Source: an uncultured Prevotella sp. (GTDB taxonomy: Bacteria; Bacteroidota; Bacteroidia; Bacteroidales; Bacteroidaceae). Taken from it: 5,710 nucleotides of DNA. Where the stretch lies: the NCBI GenBank assembly GCA_946055365.1, contig CAMGFM010000095.1:1-5710 (forward strand), given 5' to 3'. Below, piece by piece: positions 1 to 3,434 of this stretch. The notes under the pieces are model-generated. The model saw only the letters and a list, made by a program, of their open reading frames with translations. It searched no databases and was not told the DNA's origin. The translations under genes were made by a program, and so were the position numbers. Each line of letters begins with the position of its first letter. Position 1 is the stretch's first letter.

Positions 1-1
1 A

Positions 2-649
2 AACAATCTTTTGGAAATCACTCTGCGCCTCGTGGTGGCGTTGTTGCTTGGCGGTGCCGTGGGCATAGAGCGTGAATGGCGCAGCAAGGATGCGGGTTTT
101 CGCACCCATTTTCTCGTGGCGGTGGGCAGTGCGCTGTTTTGCGTGGTGTCACAGTATGGCTTTGACATGCAGGTCAAGGACTCGTCGCGCGTGGCGGCCC
201 AAGTGGTGTCGGGCATTGGCTTCCTTGGCGCAGGCACTATCATCTTCCAGAAAAACGTGATAAGAGGACTCACCACTGCCGCCGGACTTTGGGTGACGGC
301 AGCCATAGGTCTGGCTTGCGGCAGTGGCATGTATGTGCCGGCAGCCATGGTGACGCTCATGGTGATAGCCGGTCTTGAGCTGCTCAACCCCCTCTTGAGG
401 CGCATCAGTACCTCTATGGTGAAGGTCAGCTTTCAGACTGGCGACAAGGAGAGCGTCAAGAAGCTGGTCAAGCGTCTCAAGAGAAGCAAGATAGACATCA
501 TCTTCTATGAGCTGCAAGACAAGAAGACCGACAATACGGAGACTGTGCTGGTGAATATAGACATGAAGGTGAAGCGCAACAACCCTCAGCACGAGTTGAT
601 GTATTATCTTGAGGACTTTGACAACGTGACAGTCTCCTATATAGAATAG
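2..649 (+). CDS. MgtC/SapB-family membrane protein, 5' end cut off by the window
   Basis: This is an inner-membrane protein of the MgtC/SapB family. Numbering residues from the TTG at 11, the family signatures are all visible: a glycine-rich first helix ending in GIEREWR (18-24), AGFRTH (28-33), the helix around VVSGIGFLGAGTI (65-77), and RGLTTAAGLWVTAAIGLACG (85-104). About four to five hydrophobic segments occupy residues 3-130. They are followed by a soluble, Lys-rich C-terminal domain (about 136-212) of the ACT-like kind seen in longer MgtC proteins. The frame is open to the left edge (codons from base 2), and MgtC proteins usually carry a few residues before this first helix, so the true start probably lies just outside; TTG at 11 is a weaker alternative. 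MgtC proteins are linked to Mg2+ limitation and, in some bacteria, to control of ATP synthase; the substrate or partner here is unknown. The stop codon is followed at once by a strong hairpin, which suggests that the transcript ends or is processed there. Confidence 0.9.
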   Translation, partial: NNLLEITLRLVVALLLGGAVGIEREWRSKDAGFRTHFLVAVGSALFCVVSQYGFDMQVKDSSRVAAQVVSGIGFLGAGTIIFQKNVIRGLTTAAGLWVTAAIGLACGSGMYVPAAMVTLMVIAGLELLNPLLRRISTSMVKVSFQTGDKESVKKLVKRLKRSKIDIIFYELQDKKTDNTETVLVNIDMKVKRNNPQHELMYYLEDFDNVTVSYIE

Positions 650-650
650 G

Positions 651-687
651 CTTGCGTAGGCACGGGCAGCCCCTTGCCTGCGACAAG
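651..687 (+). terminator. Bulged hairpin just after the mgtC-like gene (terminator-like, no T tract)
   Basis: The arms cttgcgtaggca (651-662) and tgcctgcgacaag (675-687) form a 12-bp stem with one bulged A (683) and one G-U pair (657/680). The loop can extend the stem with ggg/ccc (664-666 with 671-673). It starts two bases after the TAG stop. It has the position and strength of an intrinsic terminator, but the bases that follow (acagtgtgtt) are not a proper T run. It could equally be a transcript-stabilising 3' hairpin or one member of a small repeat family, since a related stem recurs at 722-773. Confidence 0.5.
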
Positions 688-697
688 ACAGTGTGTT
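667..697 (+). repeat. 31-nt direct repeat, copy 1
   Basis: This 31-nt segment matches 754-784 at 27 of 31 positions, and all four differences are transitions. It contains the 3' arm of the hairpin at 651-687 and ends in acagtgtgtt. The second copy lies 87 bases downstream. Confidence 0.8.
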
Positions 698-753
698 CGA
701 TGCAGCCATACTGCCATTTGCTTGCGCAAGGTATGGTGCAAGGTGACGCATCG
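698..753 (+). repeat. Inverted-repeat segment between the two 31-nt repeats
   Basis: The segment fills exactly the space between the two 31-nt direct repeats. It begins with cgatgc (698-703) and ends with its reverse complement gcatcg (748-753). Inside it, gca-g-ccatac (702-711) can pair with gtatggtgc (731-739), a 9-bp stem with one bulge. The loop of that stem contains the perfect palindrome cttgcgcaag (721-730). The inner stem competes with the hairpin at 722-773, because bases 722-730 would be used in that other stem. Its function is not known. Confidence 0.55.
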
Positions 754-773
754 CAGTCCCCTGCTTGCGACAA
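722..773 (+). other. Second copy of the bulged stem, in the leader of the first terD gene
   Basis: The arms ttgcgcaag (722-730) and cttgcgacaa (764-773) form a 9-bp stem with a single bulged A (770), the same architecture as the hairpin at 651-687. Compared with that copy, a G-C pair (659/678) becomes A-T (729/765), and a U-G wobble (657/680) becomes C-G (727/767), so pairing is retained despite substitutions. It ends 50 bases before the terD start codon, so it would lie in the 5' leader if the transcript begins upstream of it. Confidence 0.5.
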
Positions 774-784
774 AACAGTGTGTT
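754..784 (+). repeat. 31-nt direct repeat, copy 2
   Basis: This is the partner of 667-697 (27 of 31 identical). It ends 39 bases before the ATG of the first terD gene and is followed by an A/T-rich stretch (785-806) that could hold a promoter or serve as an unstructured ribosome-entry leader. No Bacteroidetes -7 element could be assigned with confidence. Confidence 0.8.
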
Positions 785-823
785 TAATTGATTATATTAT
801 TAAATAAGGTAAGTCAACGACGT

Positions 824-1390
824 ATGATAAATCTTGAAAAAGGACAGCGTATAGGCATGGACAAGGGCCTGACGCTCGTGGGTGTGGGTCTCGGATGGGA
901 CCCCAACCGCAATGGTGGAAATGAGTTTGACCTTGACGCTTCGGCTTTCATGCTCGGCGAGAATGGCTATATACCGTCAGAAGAGTATTTTGTGTTTTAC
1001 AACAACCCCAAGTCGCCCGACGGCTCGGTGGAGTCTTCTGGTGACGACCGCACGGGAGGCAACAGCGACGGCGGAGACGACGAGACGCTGAGCGTAGACC
1101 TCAGCAAGGTGAGTGAAAAGGTGCAGCAGGTGGTGTTTGTTGCCACGATATACGATGCCGAAAGGCGCAGGCAGAACTTCGGGCAGGTGAGAAACGCCTA
1201 CATACGCATCTATGATGCCAAGACCAATCTTGACATTGCGCGCTATGATCTCGATGAAGACTTCTCCGTAGAGACAGCCGTGGAGTTTGGAAGGCTCTAC
1301 CGCCGTGGAGGAATATGGAAGTTTGAGGCCATCGGCAACGGCTCCAAGGGAGGCCTGCAGTCGCTCGTGGACAAATATTATAGGGAATAG
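824..1390 (+). CDS. TerD-family Ca2+-binding stress protein (canonical form)
   Basis: This 188-residue protein covers essentially the whole TerD domain; family members are about 190 residues. Visible signatures, in order: INLEKGQRI (2-10), LVGVGLGWDPN (18-28), FDLDASAFML (35-44), FVFYNN (56-61), the acidic stretch GDDRTGGNSDGGDDE (73-87), FVATIYDA (105-112), NFGQVRNAYIRI (118-129) and WKFEAIGNGSKGGLQSLVDKY (165-185). In studied TerD proteins the acidic loops bind Ca2+. Residues D36, D38, D74, D75, D82, D85 and D86 are the obvious candidates here. The protein should be cytosolic, as no signal peptide or membrane segment is present. ATG at 824 is preferred over the in-frame TTG at 788 because TerD proteins begin directly with this motif. 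TerD and TerE cannot be separated by eye, so no symbol is given. It is followed by a paralogue on the same strand after 126 bases, probably the same transcript. The family is tied to tellurite, phage and oxidative stress tolerance; the molecular activity remains unsettled. Confidence 0.95.
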   Translation: MINLEKGQRIGMDKGLTLVGVGLGWDPNRNGGNEFDLDASAFMLGENGYIPSEEYFVFYNNPKSPDGSVESSGDDRTGGNSDGGDDETLSVDLSKVSEKVQQVVFVATIYDAERRRQNFGQVRNAYIRIYDAKTNLDIARYDLDEDFSVETAVEFGRLYRRGGIWKFEAIGNGSKGGLQSLVDKYYRE

Positions 1391-1516
1391 GCCTTGCTGC
1401 CAAACACACACATTATTTATATATAGCCACGACAGCGGCAACGGTCAGGACTCCGCGACACTGCTATTGTCACGGGACTGTCGCCGATGGCGCGGCAACA
1501 AAAGACAAATACGATT
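1391..1516 (+). other. Intergenic spacer between the two terD genes
   Basis: This 126-base spacer has an A/T-rich stretch (1411-1426, attatttatatata), then a GC-rich part with an inverted repeat gcgaca (1455-1460) / tgtcgc (1479-1484), in which gtcacgggac offers a small inner pairing. The last 20 bases before the ATG are A-rich without a Shine-Dalgarno sequence. A second promoter is possible but not demonstrable. Confidence 0.4.
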
Positions 1517-2194
1517 ATGGCTATAAGACTTGAAAAAGGACAGAAGATAAATCTCATAAAGCAGGACAACAACTCGAGGCTCACCAACTTTTGCGTGGGG
1601 TGTAACTGGGGTGCCGTGGTCAAGTCGTCATTCTTCGGACTCTCCCGACATGTGGTGGATGTGGACCTTGACCTCAGCTGCCTGATGTTTGACGCTCAGG
1701 GCAAGCCCGTTGACCATATATGGTCGCCGCTCTACAGGTTTGGCGACAGAAAGCTGGGCCTGCCCAACGGCAAGGTAGACTCCGTAGACCACGCCCTGCA
1801 TCACACGGGCGACGACCTTACGGGAGATACTGACGGCAACGACAATCTGGATAACGAAATCATCACCATAGACCTCGACCGCGTAAGCCCGCAGGTCAGC
1901 AGCATCGTCTTCTTCCTCAACATCTACAACAACAAGGATTATGACGGCGACTTCTCGGGCATACCCTACGCCTCCATAAGGATGTTTGAAGGCACTCCCG
2001 ACAAGGCTCCCAAGCAGGTGTTTGCGCAGTATGACGTGGCCACAAAGACCGAGTGCGTTGGCAAGAGGGCTCTCATCATGGGCAAGCTCTACAGGCGTGA
2101 AGGCAACTGGAAGTTTGCCGCCATCGGCGATGCCTTTTCCGATGCCAATATACTGTTGACTATACAGCGCGTGGTGAGAGACTATTCCAAATAG
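1517..2194 (+). CDS. TerD-family protein, longer paralogue
   Basis: This 225-residue TerD-domain protein is related to the preceding gene product. The two start alike (RLEKGQKI, and a shared run cttgaaaaaggacag in the DNA). They align through DVDLDLSCLMFD (48-59, matching FDLDASAFML), HTGDDLTGDTDGNDNLDNE (96-114, matching the acidic Ca2+ loop), FFLNIYNNKD (132-141), PYASIRMFEG (150-159) and GKLYRREGNWKFAAIGDA (about 193-210). The extra length is mainly an insertion between the second strand and the acidic loop (about 64-95, including IWSPLYRFGDRKLGLPNGK) and a longer N-terminal loop (32-48). The putative Ca2+ ligands D48, D50, D52, D99, D100, D104, D106, D109 and D112 are present. ATG at 1517 fits the family start; the upstream in-frame ATG at 1487 would add ten unrelated residues. 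The protein should be cytosolic. TerD paralogues are commonly encoded side by side and may assemble together; that they do so here is inference. Confidence 0.92.
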   Translation: MAIRLEKGQKINLIKQDNNSRLTNFCVGCNWGAVVKSSFFGLSRHVVDVDLDLSCLMFDAQGKPVDHIWSPLYRFGDRKLGLPNGKVDSVDHALHHTGDDLTGDTDGNDNLDNEIITIDLDRVSPQVSSIVFFLNIYNNKDYDGDFSGIPYASIRMFEGTPDKAPKQVFAQYDVATKTECVGKRALIMGKLYRREGNWKFAAIGDAFSDANILLTIQRVVRDYSK

Positions 2195-2210
2195 TCTGGA
2201 CGCCAATGCC

Positions 2211-2251
2211 GGCAGACGGCGACTCATGCGGGCGGCAGAGGGCGATTCATG
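2211..2251 (+). repeat. Imperfect direct duplication, 23-bp period
   Basis: The 18-mers at 2211-2228 and 2234-2251, both of the form ggcagaSggcgaYtcatg, agree at 16 of 18 positions and are offset by 23 bases. The pair lies just after the second terD gene and has a period close to that of the 22-bp array downstream, although the sequence is different. Confidence 0.65.
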
Positions 2252-2327
2252 ACTTTACTTTGCACGCTTATGCCCTTGCGCTTTGGCTGTGCGTAGTGCA
2301 GAAGAGGCTGCCGTGTGTATGCAGGGC

Positions 2328-2437
2328 GGCACTTTTGCGATCGCAGAGTGGCTCTTTTGCAATAATAAAGTGGCACTTTTGCGACCGCAGAGTGGCTCTT
2401 TGCATGACATAAAGTGCCTCTTTTGCAATCAATAAGT
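2328..2437 (+). repeat. Tandem array of five 22-bp repeats (higher-order period 44 bp)
   Basis: Five contiguous 22-mers start at 2328, 2350, 2372, 2394 and 2416. Each begins with a variant of GGCWCTTTTGC, has a variable middle of about six bases, and ends in A-rich ..AGT. Two types alternate. Odd copies 1 and 3 read ggcacttttgcg...gcagagt and differ at one base; even copy 2 and copies 4-5 read ggctctttt(t)gca...aaagt with more drift. The result is a 44-bp superperiod (2328-2371 and 2372-2415). Junctions are locally palindromic: aaagtg-g-cacttt at 2367-2379, and agag-tgg-ctct at 2345-2355 and 2389-2399. The middle of copy 1 is the perfect palindrome tgcgatcgca. There are no spacers, so it is not a CRISPR array. 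Its role is unknown; a multi-site protein-binding region is one possibility. Confidence 0.9.
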
Positions 2438-2465
2438 ATGGCGTGCCAATCATGACATGCCATAC
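2436..2465 (+). other. 10-bp hairpin abutting the 22-bp array
   Basis: The arms gtatggcgtg (2436-2445) and catgccatac (2456-2465) pair over 10 bp with one G-U, closing a 10-base loop (2446-2455). It overlaps the last two bases of the array and lies 59 bases before the VWA start codon. No T tract follows, so it is a poor terminator on this strand; an operator or leader hairpin is equally possible. Confidence 0.55.
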
Positions 2466-2524
2466 CGCTCGGTTATGACCGTCTCCCTAAACCCAACGGA
2501 GTGTAACTTACAGCGTTTGAAACA

Positions 2525-3160
2525 ATGAGAAAACTACCCGTCTATATACTCATAGACACGAGCGGCTCCATGCAGGGCAAGCCCATAGAGGCCGTAAGGA
2601 CGGGGCTAAGCGAAATGATAGACTCGCTGCGCCTTGACCCTTATGCGCTGGAGACGGCATGTGTGAGCATCATCACCTACGACCGTGAGGCGAGGCAGAT
2701 ATTGCCGATGACGCCGCTTGACTGTCTGCGTCTGCCAGAGATAAGCTGCCCCGAGTCGGGTCCCACATTTCTCGGCGCGGCCCTCAATCTGCTTTGCCAG
2801 TGTTATGACTCAGAGGTCAATATAGGCACGGCGGCGAGGAAAGGCGACTGGATGCCCCTGCTCTTTGTGCTTACCGACGGCAAGCCCTCTGACCTTCAGG
2901 ACTATGAAGATGCCATAGAGAGGATAAGAAACCGCCAGTTCTCAAACATAGTGGCGTGTGCCGCAGGCCCCAAGGCAAAGGCCGAGCCGTTGAAAAAGCT
3001 GACGCGACACGTGTTCAAGCTCGACATGATGGACGGCAAGGCGTTCAGCAAGTTCTTCCAATGGATTTCCACCAACGTGCGGCGTGGAGGTTGCGACACA
3101 TTCGATGCCACATGCGCACAGCTTGCGCCGCCCCCGCCTGAGATGAACGTGGTGAGATGA
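2525..3160 (+). CDS. TerY-type von Willebrand factor A domain protein
   Basis: This 211-residue protein is a single VWA domain. The metal-ion-dependent adhesion site is complete: DTSGS (D11, S13, S15) after the first hydrophobic strand PVYILI, T81 within ESGPTFLGAAL, and D118 in VLTDGKPSD. The site normally holds Mg2+ or a similar divalent ion and mediates protein contacts. The length, the LTDGKPSD sequence and the short proline-rich tail (LAPPPPE, about 200-206) match the TerY/YegL group, which acts in the cytosol; there is no signal peptide or membrane helix. In described Ter systems TerY-like proteins often sit with a PP2C phosphatase and a kinase. Neither is within this window; instead the neighbours are two TerD proteins and a Ca2+ pump. 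ATG at 2525 directly precedes the first core strand. Tandem-repeat gaps separate it on both sides, so independent transcription is plausible. A role as a scaffold for TerD proteins is inference. Confidence 0.92.
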   Translation: MRKLPVYILIDTSGSMQGKPIEAVRTGLSEMIDSLRLDPYALETACVSIITYDREARQILPMTPLDCLRLPEISCPESGPTFLGAALNLLCQCYDSEVNIGTAARKGDWMPLLFVLTDGKPSDLQDYEDAIERIRNRQFSNIVACAAGPKAKAEPLKKLTRHVFKLDMMDGKAFSKFFQWISTNVRRGGCDTFDATCAQLAPPPPEMNVVR

Positions 3161-3185
3161 GGGACACACAACGGCAGTATGCACG

Positions 3186-3212
3186 TGTGATGTCCATTCT
3201 CCACGCATCACA
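3186..3212 (+). other. 7-bp hairpin downstream of the VWA gene
   Basis: tgtgatg (3186-3192) and catcaca (3206-3212) pair perfectly around a 13-base loop, 25 bases after the VWA stop codon and immediately before the 42-bp array. It lacks a T tract, so termination is not supported strongly. Confidence 0.4.
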
Positions 3213-3341
3213 TAACGGGGTGTTGCGCATGATGAGACATTGGTCATGCTCTCGTAACGGGGTGTTGTGCCTGATAAGACATGGGCTATGCTCTCGTAAC
3301 GTGGCGTTGTGCCTGATAAGACAATAGGTCATCGCATCCCG
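3213..3341 (+). repeat. Tandem array of three 42-bp repeats
   Basis: Three contiguous units start at taacg: 3213-3254, 3255-3296 and 3297-about 3341. Units 1 and 2 agree at 36 of 42 positions. Unit 3 matches unit 2 at 25 of its first 27 positions, then diverges and is about three bases longer. Shared core words are gtgttgtgcctgataagaca and atgctctcg. The sequence is unrelated to the 22-bp array on the other side of the VWA gene. Because 42 is divisible by three, a minus-strand frame reads through it as a 14-residue repeat (CLIRHN..LREH..). That is most likely a by-product, since nothing around it looks like a gene. Confidence 0.88.
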
Positions 3342-3347
3342 CGTCCA

Positions 3348-3375
3348 CGGCATGACACTCGAAAAGGGTCAGCCG
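3348..3375 (+). other. Bulged hairpin upstream of the Ca2+ ATPase gene
   Basis: cggc-a-tgac (3348-3356) pairs with gtcagccg (3368-3375), giving 8 bp with one bulged base around an 11-base loop. It lies between the 42-bp array and the A/T-rich leader of the ATPase gene. No T tract follows. It could be an operator or a leader element; support is modest. Confidence 0.35.
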
Positions 3376-3382
3376 CATGATT

Positions 3383-3434
3383 CCAAGACAAACTAAAATC
3401 AAAGAAAAAAACGATAACATTATAAATTCAAGGT
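3383..3434 (+). promoter_or_regulatory. A/T-rich leader of the Ca2+ ATPase gene, probable promoter zone
   Basis: About 50 bases of strongly A/T-rich sequence (for example actaaaatcaaagaaaaaaa and cattataaattc) stand out from the surrounding GC-rich DNA and run up to the ATG. This is typical of Bacteroidetes promoter and ribosome-entry regions. aagg at 3430-3433 is too close to the ATG to be a good Shine-Dalgarno sequence. A precise -33/-7 pair could not be assigned. Confidence 0.4.

Larger units (their letters stand above)
2195..2524. other. 330-base repeat-rich intergenic region
   Basis: No convincing gene was found on either strand; the short open frames are by-products of the tandem repeats. 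In order it holds: a duplicated 18-mer (2211-2251), an unremarkable stretch (2252-2327), five 22-bp tandem repeats (2328-2437), a 10-bp hairpin (2436-2465), a small cggt/accg hairpin (2470-2481), and a leader before the VWA gene (2482-2524) without a clear ribosome-binding site. No T-rich terminator was seen after the second terD gene. Confidence 0.7.

Noticed and set aside
651..687. Calling the post-mgtC hairpin a firm Rho-independent terminator
   Set aside because: The stem is strong, but no T-rich run follows and a related hairpin recurs in the terD leader, so it is reported only as terminator-like.
149..751. 200-codon open frame on the minus strand across the mgtC-like gene
   Set aside because: It is antisense to a protein with clear family motifs, and its translation is rich in His and Arg with no recognisable domain, as expected for a shadow frame.
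788..823. Upstream TTG start for the first terD gene
   Set aside because: It would add twelve residues unrelated to the family; ATG at 824 matches the usual TerD N terminus.
1487..1516. Upstream ATG start for the second terD gene
   Set aside because: The extra ten residues (MARQQKTNTI) have no counterpart in the paralogue; ATG at 1517 aligns with its start and has an A-rich leader.
1628..2227. 199-codon open frame on the minus strand across the second terD gene
   Set aside because: It mirrors a well-supported TerD gene and has no recognisable motif; the length comes from the codon bias of the real gene.
2328..2437. Overlapping Bacteroidetes promoters (TTTG at -33, TAnnTTTG at -7) made by the 22-bp repeats
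   Set aside because: The spacing is suggestive and every repeat has TTTG or TTTTG, but TA is not found two bases before the TTTG in any copy, so the -7 element fails.
2224..2463. Short minus-strand proteins across the 22-bp array
   Set aside because: More than one frame stays open with similar repetitive Lys/Ser/Cys-rich translations, which is a repeat artefact; 22 and 44 are not multiples of three, so no coherent peptide repeat is kept.
2328..3341. CRISPR array at either tandem-repeat region
   Set aside because: The repeats are contiguous with no unique spacers of regular length, and no cas gene is visible.
3045..3353. Minus-strand protein with 14-residue repeats from the 42-bp array
   Set aside because: The frame runs into the 3' end of the VWA gene, has no supported start or leader, and is explained by a repeat length divisible by three.
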